64,000 nucleotides of DNA from NCBI GenBank assembly GCA_027924585.1, contig BSBM01000826.1:16818001-16882000 (forward strand), written 5' to 3'. Shown here piece by piece: positions 35,975 to 46,185 of the stretch; the first letter of the stretch is position 1; the number at the start of each line of letters is the position of its first letter. A program made the position numbers and the translations under genes. The DNA is from Larix kaempferi (taxonomy: Eukaryota; Streptophyta; Pinopsida; Pinales; Pinaceae). The notes under the pieces were generated by a model. The model saw nothing but the letters and a program-made list of their open reading frames with translations. It had not been told where the DNA came from and ran no database searches.

Positions 35975-38355
35975 TGTTGGCACAATATTTTTCTAGTTGA
36001 TTGGGATATATCATATCTCCCAATTTGGTTTTCAATATCACCTAAGGTTGGCAAGTAAAGCACTAGAAATAAGGATGAAATATTTCCTGAGCATAACATT
36101 CCATATGACCGTCGGAGATGTTAAAGTGGAGCTAAAATGGTTAATGAAACAACTTGGAAACATTGTATGAATAAATCAACGGTTCATCTTGAAGCGGAGA
36201 ATAAGATCAATGGCGAAATTAGGTTTTCGCTGGATAAAAAGCGAGGTATATAACGCAAGTAAAGGTGTCTGAAGTGACCGTTGGAGCGTTGTTAAAAAGA
36301 GAATCAAATCAATGGCCAGCTAATTGGGCGATGGGTAGATCAACGGCTCACATCCATTCCATGCTACCAACATGCATGAAGGAGTGGGGCCCTTGGTGGT
36401 TGCGAATACCATACCGCCCTCCACGCGTCAACACCATATTATTTCGCAAACCGGAAGGGTGGTAAGGGAAACCACCTCCCAACGTTGTGAAATCACTTAT
36501 AGGGGATAAAATCGAGGGTCAAAGTTAATAACAAGACCAAAGGTTGTGACCAAGAGCTAGTGGAGAAAATTTCTATATTTAGCTGAACAGATAAGTGAAT
36601 TAGCAGAGCTTCTAAATTCGGCCAAAGGAGCAAAATAATGGCGGAACCTCTAAAATTGTCCAAGACTCTTTTAAAATTTAAGGGGCTTCTATATCATCCA
36701 CAAGGTCATATTATAAACCTCATATGCCCAAGTACTTAACAATAATGAAAAAGACTTATTTTTAATATAAATATTTTAATATAAAATATGTATATTAATT
36801 TTTAAAATCCAAACTCCAAAAATTATTCATATCATATTATAACCTTGGCACAAATCTCGAAAAGTTATGGAAAAGTCAAAGGGTGGGAATTTATTCCACT
36901 GAAGAAATGGTTAGATGGTCAATGAGCTAAGGATGGTGCGTATAATGTTGGATGCTCTGTGAATGCAAAATATTGGAAAATATTTAAATTGTAAATATTT
37001 TCCAAGCTTTGAAAAAACAAAACGACGAGAAGCACCAATAGATGGTTTTTACAGAAGTAGTTTTTGGATTGGAAAAAATGAGACACGGTTTTTAGAAACA
37101 GTGAATGGTTTTTTAATTCCATTTATGAAATCTATAAACAATTGCAAAATAAATTGAAAGGTGATGTGGGAGATAGTTTTATGGATACAAAATCAAGACA
37201 TGGTTTTCAAAACCACGGGCTTTTCCTATTTCAAAGGAAATGTAGAAATATAATGATTTACAGGTTGAGAGAAATATTTGGGAAATATTTTTTATCAAAA
37301 TATATTTATTCTCAAATGTTTGAAATTGTTATTTCTGAAAATTAATAAAAGGAAAGAAATAAATGATTTCAAAGTCATTTACAAAGTTCAACAAGGAGGA
37401 GATTATTTCAAATTTTAAGGTGAACACTTGAAGATTAAAATTCACACTTGGCGGGCAAAAAATTGTTTCCAGATTTGAAGGAAAAAAATCAACAAGTAGC
37501 AGAAATCAATCATCAACAAACTCCAACAACTCTCAACATTTGTGACACTTTGTAGCATGTTCCATCATTTTTGAAATATTATGATAATATAATCTAAAGA
37601 TGTAATAAGTAGGTATAGATTTCTATTTTTAGAAAGCAAGCAGTTAGGTTTATCTCAATGAGCTTTTGATGTATAAATGCATGCTTTTACAATATAATCA
37701 GGGTTGGAACCCATGAGAAGAATACACCTTTTGTATCGAGCTTTATCCAGTTTAATAAAGATATCCAAGCAAAGTTGAGCATATTTTCAAGAGTAAAGAT
37801 TCTTGTGTTTTTTATTTACAGTCTGTATTTTTCCTTTCCTTATGTGTTTTGTTGTTCCAATGAATTTATTTCCATTATGTTTTCCTTCATCCTTTGATGA
37901 GAGTTTGTTCAAATCAAAATTCGTGTAACTATGCTCTGATTTAATTGGATCAAAGTATTCATAATTTTTCCACTAATTAAGTCAATGTTGGATTCATCTA
38001 TAATCGTTGCCTAATATTGATGGATTGTCTCTTTTTCTTCAATTATCCCCTGCCATACAAGAAATTGATTGTGAAAAGATAACTAACTTGCCTTTGCAAA
38101 AATACTCATTGTTTAAACTCTATTGATTCTTTAATGTTTTAGTTTTTTACTCCATTCCCAATGGTATCCATGTGTTTCAGTCTCTTACAATTTTTAAAAC
38201 ACAATCATTTTGAAATATCTCTATCCATTATAATAATTTGTTGAGAGAGCCCTCTCTGGTAGGAAAAAGGATAATTTTCCTCCTAAATATTGGTTTGAAA
38301 TAGTTACCTTAGAACTATCCTTCCACAACCAAAGGAGAAATTCTAAGTGTTAACA
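35975..38355 (+). repeat. 3' LTR of element C
   Basis: This 2381-bp LTR starts TGTTGGCACAAT and ends GTGTTAACA. Relative to the 5' LTR it lacks the second copy of the GGTGGTAAGG motif block. It also has additional sequence near 36780-36880. Confidence 0.95.
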
Positions 38356-40109
38356 CCTTAGTGAGCGCGTTCTCCAATATTTTGTTTAGCGCTTCAATTG
38401 CTCCATTCGCCTATGGGTGATATGGGGTACTTCTTCTATGTTGAATCTAAAATTCTTCAGTCATTGCTTGGATAGTTTAATTGACGAAGTTCGTTCCTTG
38501 ATCGCTCATCAATATATTTGGACACCCAAATCTGGTGACCACATTGTCAAAGAGAAATCTTGTTGCTATCACATATGTGCAATCCTTCATTGGTGCTGCT
38601 TCGACCCATCTTGTCAAGTAATCGATCGCAGTAATGATGTACCTCGCACCTGTTCTTTTTCTTGATGGATTAATGGGTCCCACGAAGTCTACTACCCATT
38701 TCTCAAAAGGATGTGATTTCAACTGAGGCACTAGTGGCATCTCATCCCTTCACAATGGTTTCCCCATCCTTTGACATACGTTGCAACTCTTAGCATAATC
38801 TGTTGCATCACTATGCATTGTTGGCCACCATAAACTAGCTCTAAGTATCTTCCTAGCAGTTGGCGCCCTCCATAATGTCCTCCTGCGATCCCATTGTGAG
38901 CTTCCGTCAACACTCTTTATTGATCATGCGGAAGGACATATTGACGAAGAACTTCATCTGGTCCCATCTTGTATAACTATCCTGCGATTAGTTGGAAATC
39001 AGCAACCCTAACGACTAATTGTTTCTTCTGATTGGTGGTGAACTCCTTAGGTGATTTTCCCGTATCCAAGAACTGAAAAATGTGTTCGTAATGGTCATGG
39101 ACCATTCCAATCCTAAATAGTTGCACATTGGGAAATCCTTCAACGATGCTCCTTTGTTCTTCTCCTGATTCAGTCCTCAACAAATGATCGAGTCCTGCAT
39201 TCAATCGTCCAGGCTTCACAATTATTTCAAAATAAAATTCTTGAAATAGAAGCAACCACCGACAGATATTCCCCCCCAACACCGGCTTGTTTACCAAGTA
39301 ATTCAATGTTGAGTGGTCAGTAAACATCTTGAAGTGTCCTCCTAGTAGGTAGTGTCGAAATTTTTGCAACGCATATAACATCGCCAGGCCTTCTCGTTCT
39401 GTCATTGTATAATTCTTCTCCGCGGCTGACAACTTCCGACTCACAAATGCGATTGGATGGTCGATCGACCCTTCTCCCGATTGGGCCAATATCACCACCA
39501 GTGCAACTGACAAAGCATCTACATGGACATGGAATTATTTCTTCCAATTAGGGAAGACTAATATTGGTGTTGCAACTATATTTTCCTTCAATATGTTGAG
39601 GCTCTTCTGGCACTCGTCGTTCCATTCAAACTTTGCATCCTTCTTCAATAGCTTCTCCATGGGTGCAGTAATCGCTCCATATCCCCTTATGAAATTCATG
39701 CAGTATTCTGTATGGTCCAACGTCGCCCTCAGCTGCTTTACTATCTTTGGTGTTGCTAAGTCAACAATGCTCGCAATTTTGGCTAGGTCGACCAACATAC
39801 CTTCCTTTCATACAATATGTCCCAATAGGATACCAAATGGTGCACAGAAGATAAACTTCTTTAGATTCACGGAAATATGATGATTTTGACATCTTTCCAG
39901 CATCATCCTAAGGCTCACAACATGGTCTTTAACCAACCCATACACGGTCCAGTCATCCATATACACCACCAAAAACTTGTGAATGAAATATTTGAATGCA
40001 GCGCCGAATAGTCTTGAAAAGATTGCAGGGGCGTTCTTGAGGCTAAATGGAATCACTGTGTACTGAAAGCATCCCCACTCTGTCATGAAGGTGGTTTTGT
40101 TTCGATCTT
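38356..40109 (-). pseudogene. Element A RT, RNase H and integrase N-terminal part
   Basis: The minus strand reads RT from 40086 (MTEWGCFQYTVIPFSLKNAP, VYMDDWTVYGLVKDHV, LGHIV). RNase H follows (LSVALVVILAQSGEGSIDHP, FVSRKLSAAEKNYTMTEREG, MFTDHSTLNYLVNKPVLGG). Next comes a zinc-region remnant (GIAGGHYGGRQLLGRY) and then the integrase core in a shifted frame (WVVDFVGPINP, YIITAIDYLTRWVEAAP, ILMSDQGTNFVN). The catalytic Asp pair of RT and two integrase acidic residues are intact, but several stops and at least one frameshift are present. It is cut at 40109 by element D and at 38356 by element C. Confidence 0.9.
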
Positions 40110-40442
40110 TGTTAACACCTAAAAAGTGCTCATTACCTCATCTCCCTCACCACATGACTCATTTGTTTATTTTTCCCCCCATTTTTGCCTCCAAAACCTT
40201 AAAAAACCATTAAAAAGCCACCAAAAGGCCAAAAAACCCCCTTTTTCCCCAAAATAATTTAAATTTCCTCCAAATATAGCAAAAACCCTTTAAAAGGGCC
40301 CTAAATTCCCAAAAATCAAATAAAAGGGAATAAAAAATATAAAAAAGAGGAAAAAGAGGGAAAAATGAAGCAAAAACCCTAAAACAATTGACCTAAACCA
40401 TATGGTCCCAAAAACCATGGGTCAATACTCCACCACTAAAAA

Positions 40443-40454
40443 CCTATAAATAGG
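40443..40454 (+). promoter_or_regulatory. TATA box of element D
   Basis: CCTATAAATAGG, about 330 bp into the putative LTR and followed by a C-rich region. Likely promoter of the element. Confidence 0.6.
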
Positions 40455-41020
40455 TTGTGGAGGCTCCCCATTTCACATCCACAATCTATCCTATCCTCAC
40501 TCTGCCAAAATCACTCTTAAAACCCTAGCTCACCATTTGAGCTAGCTTCCCATTTGAGTGCCCCTTTTGGCCCATTGTCCAAACACTTTGGAGAAGGAGA
40601 AGGAACCCATTGGAGCACGGAAACAACCCTTCTGAACTACTACAAGAGCTCCACCAACCTCAACATTTGAGGTAAATGTAATCTTGATCATATCATAATA
40701 CAAAAAGAAAATTTTTTCTTATATTGTCATTGTTTTTTATTTCTGTTGATGCACATGTTAGCTTAGATTTCATTTTACTGTCTAAATTTACTATTTTACT
40801 GAACTGCTACTAAGGAAGCCCTTCTCCTTAGTAGGTGTTCATTTGCACAAGCTAGGGTGAAAACTCTAGCTATAGTTTTGGAGACTCCACTATTGGCCTT
40901 TGAATTTCTGGTTAAAAGTTTAAAAGTTTTTATTTTCTGCAAGTATTTTTCTGTTTTCCATGTTCAGCTGTGGCTTCGGCCAGTTGGGTTTTCTGTCGCA
41001 ATTTGTGGTTCTATTCTTTG

Positions 41021-41630
41021 CAGCCACGGCCCAGATCTCAACTTTCAACTGTTTTTTCGCGATCCAGATCGCAACTGTTTACTCTTTTCCCACGGCCCAG
41101 ACCGCTACTTTCTGTCGTTGTTCCACGACCCGAGCGCAGCCTTCTGCCTCTTTCCCGCGGCCCAGACCGCAGTTTTCTGCCTTTGTCCCATGACCCGAGC
41201 ACAACCTTCTGCCTCTTTCCCGCGGCCCAAACCACAGCTTCCTGCCTCTTTCCCACGACCTGAGCTCAGCTTTCTACCTCTTTCCCGCAATCCGATCGCA
41301 GCTTTCAACCCTTTTGCCTCGCCCCAGACCGTACATTTTGTCCCCAGACCTGCGATCCGACTGCGGCTTTCCGCCCCTTTGCTGCACTCCAAACCACGCA
41401 TTGTGGCCGCAAACTCACGATCCGACCACATCTTTTTTCCCTTTTTTCGCGCCCCAAACCGCGCATTGTGGCCCTAAACATGCGATCCAACCGTAGGTTT
41501 CACCCCTACAGTCGCGCCCCAGACCACGCCTTTCGGCCACAGACCCACGATCCAACCGCAGGTTTCACCCCTACAGCTGCGCTCAGGGCCGCGCATTTTA
41601 GTCGCAGACCCATGATCTATTTTCTGCATT
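41021..41630 (+). repeat. Diverged 32-33-bp minisatellite in element D LTR
   Basis: Units such as CCCGCGGCCCAGACCGCAGT followed by TTTCTGCCTCTTT recur about fifteen or more times, with alternating variants giving a higher-order period near 65 bp. Long open frames on both strands here are by-products of the repeat and not genes. Confidence 0.85.
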
Positions 41631-42612
41631 TTTTTTACTCTTTTTGAACCCGAAATTTTTCTACAATATTTTCAGCACTTGCACAACCACTTGTTCTGTC
41701 TGCAGCTACAGTTACCTACAGATTTTTTCTGCAGTTTGCTTTCTGTTCCATTTACATAATTTTTTAAGTTTAAGCATTTACATTAAAAAAGAAAATTTTG
41801 CATTGCAAGTTAAATTTCTGCATTATTATTGGTTAAAAAGTTTCCCATGCATGGCACTTTTGATTGGGTTCATTACCTCACATGCACACACTCTGTCACC
41901 TAATTCAAGTAAGCCTTAAAACACTACTTAACACAACCAACATTCTAACCCCACTTGGGGAACGCATAAGAATATTGTAGTTAGGTAGGACAGGGGGGAT
42001 AGGCATCCAAATAACACATCTCGGTCGCTTACACTTGAGACATAGTTGTTGTCCTTTAAGGTACCAAAATCCCCTAGTATTTTTTGACACAGTCACAACC
42101 AGTTTATTAGAGGGCCTCTCCCTTAGGAGGGTTGAAGTAGCCAAACTGGTTCCGGAGGCCTAAGAGGAATACCGCAATCCATTCAGTAATCGAAGGCTAC
42201 CTACTCGTTGGTCTACGTGTGGTGATTCCTTTTAGGCCCACACGATGATAGGACCGGAGCTGCAGATTCACCTTTCTGGACGTGTCATGAACAGGGTATC
42301 TTAGTTGCCTTTCTTCTAGGATTGTCTTACCCGGTTTCCCTCCCGGTAGGGGGATACCTTTAGCCACTTGGTTCTACTATCCATATTTCCTAACTTGGAT
42401 TTCATCACCTTGCAGAGGATATGTCTGGTTGAATCATAATACTATTTAGCTAGGTGTTTGCATGCTCCCTTATCTCCTTTTGGTCTAGCGAGTCCACCAT
42501 TTTTATTTTTAGGAAACCGTTTTCTTGTTGGTATTCTAACAATTTTTTCTGATACTCCGCTTATTGTAGCACAGCTGTTACAGTAAGTGTTTTGAGTTGG
42601 TTGTTGGCCTGA

Positions 42613-44847
42613 GTGCCATATTTTTTGCGCTCTCCTTCTGCACACTCGGCTGCATTAGGGTTTTTGAGCCTTTTTTCACTCAACACAACCCCCAGATACT
42701 CGACACCATCTATCACCATTGAGTCCCCGAGACACTCTCGGTGCCTCCGGGGCAAGCCCCCGCAGCACGGTTCACTTGACATCACTCGTCATAGACGTAG
42801 AGCTTCATCACTTGATACAACTTGCCATAGACCTCGAGCTTCGTCACTTGACTCTACTCGTCGACGACATAGAGCTCCGCCCCCCGACTCTGACACCCCT
42901 TATTTCACATATGATTCTGAGGCAGAGTCTGAACACCCCACTTACACTGCACCAACCAGGCCCATGGCTGGCATGACTTCCAACCCTTTCTTTGTAGGGA
43001 CTCTTAGTGGAGTGTCCACAACCACCCCAGCTACCACACCTGCTTTGGGTATGCCCTCGATGGGGCCCACACCCACCATTCTGGTCACTGTGCCAATTCC
43101 AGTGGCTAGCATACCCAACACAACCCCACTGGTGACTCACACTATGCTTAGTGGCACAGGACCCTCCCATACCACCTCCACCCCCCCGTTTGGGGGTCGC
43201 ATCCCTATCCCAAACCCAGCCCCTACACTTGGGGGCATCGGCCCCAACGTGGCCATGATCACCAGCATGTCACATCCTTCTACTAGTTTTTCATTCATGG
43301 CTAGTCTCAACCTTCCTGACCTGGCCAGACTGACCAATGATCCCATCAGACACGATCCTACGTGGCCTCACATGCCCACCAAGCTCCCATTAGACATCCC
43401 TAAGTTTGAGGGCAAGGCAGGTGAAGACCCCCAAAATCACATTATGTCCTTCCATCTATGGTGTTCCTCCAACTCCATAGTGGATGACTCTGTCCGCCTC
43501 TGTCTGTTACAATGAACTCTCACTGGCTCTGCAGCCAAGTGGTACATCGAGCAGCCCCATGGGACCCATGCCACCTTTACTTCCCTCGCCTCGACCTTCC
43601 TACAGTTCTTTCAGTTACCTGTTGGCTATGATGCAGGAGTTGAGATCCTACTGTCTTGTAGACAGAATACGGCCACCCACATCACTGACCACATTCATGA
43701 GTGGTGTCGACGCCGAAGCCTGTGAAAAATCAAGTTAGATGACCGTATCTTTCTAGATTGGTTTCTCAAATCTCTCATTCCCGTCATTGCCAAGGATATG
43801 GCATCCGAGCGACCCGAGTTCGAGGAAGAAGCCATCCTAAAATCCCAACAGTTTGACCTTATCTACGCCCAGTCTGGTTACTTATATACCATTATACCCG
43901 ACGCCCCCCGCGACGATTCCTCTCGAAATGATGTACCGGGGGCATCCCATGCCGCCGATGGCATCATTGGACATGTTGCATCGCATAACTAGCCCTTTTC
44001 CATGACACATGCTAGTAATGGCCCCGACCTTTCACGTGCTACATCCCACTCTGGAGCAACCAATTCATATGCTCCCATGGCGCATAACCACCATTCCCAC
44101 GGACCCTCATATCCACCTCAGTGATTTGGCCACGCATCCCCCGCTTACGTTCCCCCGGTTGCACCTCAACCATATTACCACCCGCAAGTTGCACACACTC
44201 TTGTATCCTCTCAAGCCCCCCCCCCGCTTATTATCCACCATAGGCAGAACCTGCGGCAAATCGACCACCTGTCACACAGACGTATCAACAACCCCCATAA
44301 GGTCCAGCACCTGCACCACCTCCACCCCCACCCACTTATTATCCTCCGTAGCCTGCTCCCGCACCTGCACAAACCTAGAACCCACCTGTCGCCCAAGGGA
44401 AATTGTACACGCAACAAAATCCTCATCATAACCAAAATAACCAATGCCAACAAGGCCAGCAAAACCAAGGAAAAGGACGTAACCGCGGGAACAACCCCCC
44501 TCCATACCAAGGCGACCAACCACCTAATCCCCCAAACAATAATAATGCAGCACCTACCAACCAAAACCCTGACAGGCCGCCAAAACAAGCTAAAAACCCT
44601 AACTTACGAACGAACCACCCTTGTTCTATTTGCATGGTCTATGGCCATTACACACACGCTTTCCCACATTTGGAGCGGTCACAACAACTCTGGACCGATG
44701 ATGCCCACCGCCAAGGGCACGTGACACCTCAGACGCCATCTAACCCCCCACCACCTCAAACGCAACCCTTGGTGTTACAGAACCCTTTACCAACCCAAGG
44801 AGTGGTGAACACTTAACCGTTAGCTCCCCCTCAAGGAACTGCACCAC
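42613..44847 (+). pseudogene. Element D gag
   Basis: The frame is open from 42613; the first ATG in frame is at 42964 (MAGMTSNPFFVGTLSG). A Pro/Thr-rich N-terminal part leads to the capsid: LNLPDLARLTNDPIRHDP, LDIPKFEGKAGEDPQNHI and MSFHLWCSSNSIVDDSVRL. A TGA sits where relatives have Arg, followed by LTGSAAKWYIEQP and NTATHITDHIHEWCRRR. After a frameshift between about 43992 and 44403 a Gln/Asn/Pro-rich tail leads to a knuckle, CSICMVYGHYTHAFPH, whose last Cys is replaced by Phe. Gag is cut at 44847 by copia element E. It is non-functional because of three or more stops and the shift. Confidence 0.85.
42772..42879 (+). repeat. Three tandem 36-bp units in D gag frame
   Basis: Units start TCACTTGA and lie at 42772-42807, 42808-42843 and 42844-42879. 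Translated, they give twelve-residue repeats of the form SLDxTxHRxRAS, basic and arginine-rich, upstream of the first ATG. Confidence 0.85.
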
Positions 44848-45321
44848 TGTTGGTTGTGGAGCTAGATCTTCCAGTCTCATAGATGATATTGTCTTAGCTG
44901 TGCACCCCGGAGGACTGTACACCCATTCTGCATTTTTAGGGGTTCGGGGTTGTTTTCGCCAGCTGTTTTTGGGGCCCATGGTTTTGGGTATCCCGTGGTG
45001 TTTTTCCCATTGTATTTTTCCTATAAAAGAAAGACATTGTAATACGAATAGGGTTGATGTATTAGGTTTTATGCATTGTAAAGATCTCTAAGATCAGGCG
45101 AGAGACTGTGAGACAGTGAAGAGGAAGTGCAGCGGTTGTGTTGCAGGTTGTATCCCTTCACCTTGTTGGATGGTAATAATAATAAGGACTAGCAAATTCA
45201 GTGTGGACGTAGCCCAAGTTGGGGTGAACCACAATATATCTGTGTCTCTCTTGTAATGTGTGTGAGATTATATTTGCATTTCTATTTATTGTTATTGCTC
45301 TGCGATCCTGTTTTTCTAACA
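44848..45321 (+). repeat. 5' LTR of element E
   Basis: This 474-bp LTR starts TGTTGGTTGTGGAGC and ends TTTTTCTAACA. A TATA box CTATAAAAGA lies at 45021-45030. It lacks a ~102-bp GC-rich module found in the 3' LTR. Confidence 0.95.
45021..45030 (+). promoter_or_regulatory. TATA box of element E
   Basis: CTATAAAAGA in the 5' LTR; the same site in the 3' LTR is at 49628-49637. The position is typical for copia LTR promoters. Confidence 0.7.
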
Positions 45322-45323
45322 AT

Positions 45324-45336
45324 TGGTATCAGAGCC
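45324..45336 (+). promoter_or_regulatory. Primer-binding site of element E
   Basis: TGGTATCAGAGCC two bases after the LTR, matching the 3' end of initiator tRNA-Met. Confidence 0.95.
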
Positions 45337-45396
45337 AAAGGTCTAATTGACAAATAAACCTGCAGGAAGCTAGGGTTTTTGGTTCGAGTGGGAGCA

Positions 45397-46185
45397 ATGG
45401 CGGAAGAAGGAAAGTTTAAGGTCGAGAAGTTTAACGGAAAAAACTTCCAGTTATGGAAGATGCAAATGGAGGACTATCTATACCAGAAGGATCTATTCCT
45501 ACCATTGGGAGGAAGAGCAAAGCAGCCGGCGGACATGAAGAATGAAGAATGGGAGGTTCTTGACAAAAAGGCTCTGGGAACAATACGGCAGAGCCTGGAT
45601 TCATCGGTGGCTTTCAATATCTCAAAAGAAATGACAATGGAGGGTTTGATGAGCGCACTAGGTAAGCTGTATGAAAAACCATCAGCCTCCAACAAGGTAT
45701 TTCTAATGAAGTGTTTATTTAATATGAAGATGTCTGAAGGTGGATCTGTTACTGATCATTTAAATGAGTTTAATACGGTTACAAATCAGCTAAGTTCTGT
45801 AAGTGTGAACTTTGATGATGAGGTTAGGGCTCTTCTAATCTTGTGTTCATTGCCAGAAAGCTGGAATAGCTTGGTCATGGCTGTAAGTAACTCTGTCTCT
45901 GGTTCAAACACCTTGAAATTTGATGATGTTATTGGTGTTATTCTTAGTGAGGAAATGGAAAGAAAAAGCACAGATGAGACATCAGGTGATGCGTTGACCA
46001 TGGAGAGCAGGGGAAGACAAAAGGAGAAAGGAAAGAGCCAAGGTAATCGTGGCAAGTCTAAAACGGGCAGATCCAAGTCCAGACTGGAAAAAATAGAGTG
46101 CTGGAACTATGGAAAGAAAAGACATTTGAAGAAAGACTGCAGATCTCTAAAGAAGAAAGGAGATGCACAGAAGGAAACTACCTAG
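45397..46185 (+). pseudogene. Element E gag part
   Basis: It starts at the ATG at 45397 (MAEEGKFKVEKFNGKNFQLW). The UBN2-type copia gag core continues with MQMEDYLYQKDLFLPLGG, SSVAFNISKEMTMEGLMSAL, FNMKMSEGGSVTDHLNEFN and LLILCSLPESWNSLV. The C-terminus is Lys-rich with a knuckle CWNYGKKRHLKKDC, in which the second Cys is Tyr and the Gly before His is Arg. A TAG at 46183 separates it from the protease, and the frame is otherwise continuous with pol. In relatives gag and pol are one ORF, so this stop is probably a lesion and not a regulated junction. Confidence 0.9.

Larger units (their letters stand above)
31763..38355 (+). mobile_element. Element C: gag-only, TR-GAG-like non-autonomous LTR retrotransposon
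   Basis: This 6593-bp element is flanked by a perfect 5-bp duplication CCTTA (31758-31762 and 38356-38360). The LTRs start TGTTGGCACAAT and end GTGTTAACA. They measure 2467 and 2381 bp and are clearly diverged, with several indels. A primer-binding site TGGCGCCGTTGC follows the left LTR. The interior is only about 1.75 kb and encodes a single gag-like frame with no protease, RT, RNase H or integrase motif. This matches the published concept of TR-GAG elements, which depend on enzymes from autonomous relatives. It is older than B, judging by its LTRs, and sits in element A's integrase. Confidence 0.95.
13503..40109 (-). mobile_element. Element A: old Ty3/gypsy element, split by B and C and broken at its 5' side by D
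   Basis: Minus-strand pieces at 38356-40109 (RT, RNase H, integrase start), 31567-31762 (integrase middle), 17453-17787 (integrase end), 14132-16952 (extra ORF) and 13503-13892 (3' LTR) form one element read right to left. Removing B plus 5 bp (13784 bp) and C plus 5 bp (6598 bp) restores the same reading phase across both integrase breaks. The RT motif VYMDDWTVY, the lack of a chromodomain and the integrase end LVNGIRIKPYRD suggest the non-chromovirus (Athila/Tat-type) branch, not Tekay. Its 5' part, including gag, protease and 5' LTR, lies beyond insertion D and outside the window. It is the oldest layer of the stack. Confidence 0.85.
40110..42541 (+). repeat. Putative 5' LTR (plus leader) of element D
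   Basis: It starts TGTTAACACC. A TATA box lies at 40443-40454 and a candidate end TTCTAACA lies at 42541, giving TGTTA/TAACA termini. No partner LTR is in the window and I could not find a convincing tRNA primer site after 42541, so the right end is uncertain. It contains a diverged GC-rich minisatellite at 41021-41630. Confidence 0.45.

Noticed and set aside
40857-41477. 206-codon plus-strand frame and opposing minus-strand frames
   Set aside because: Produced by the minisatellite in the element D LTR; open in several frames because of repeat composition.
42542-42612. tRNA primer-binding site for element D
   Set aside because: No TGG-starting match to a plant tRNA 3' end was found after the candidate LTR end, so none is annotated.
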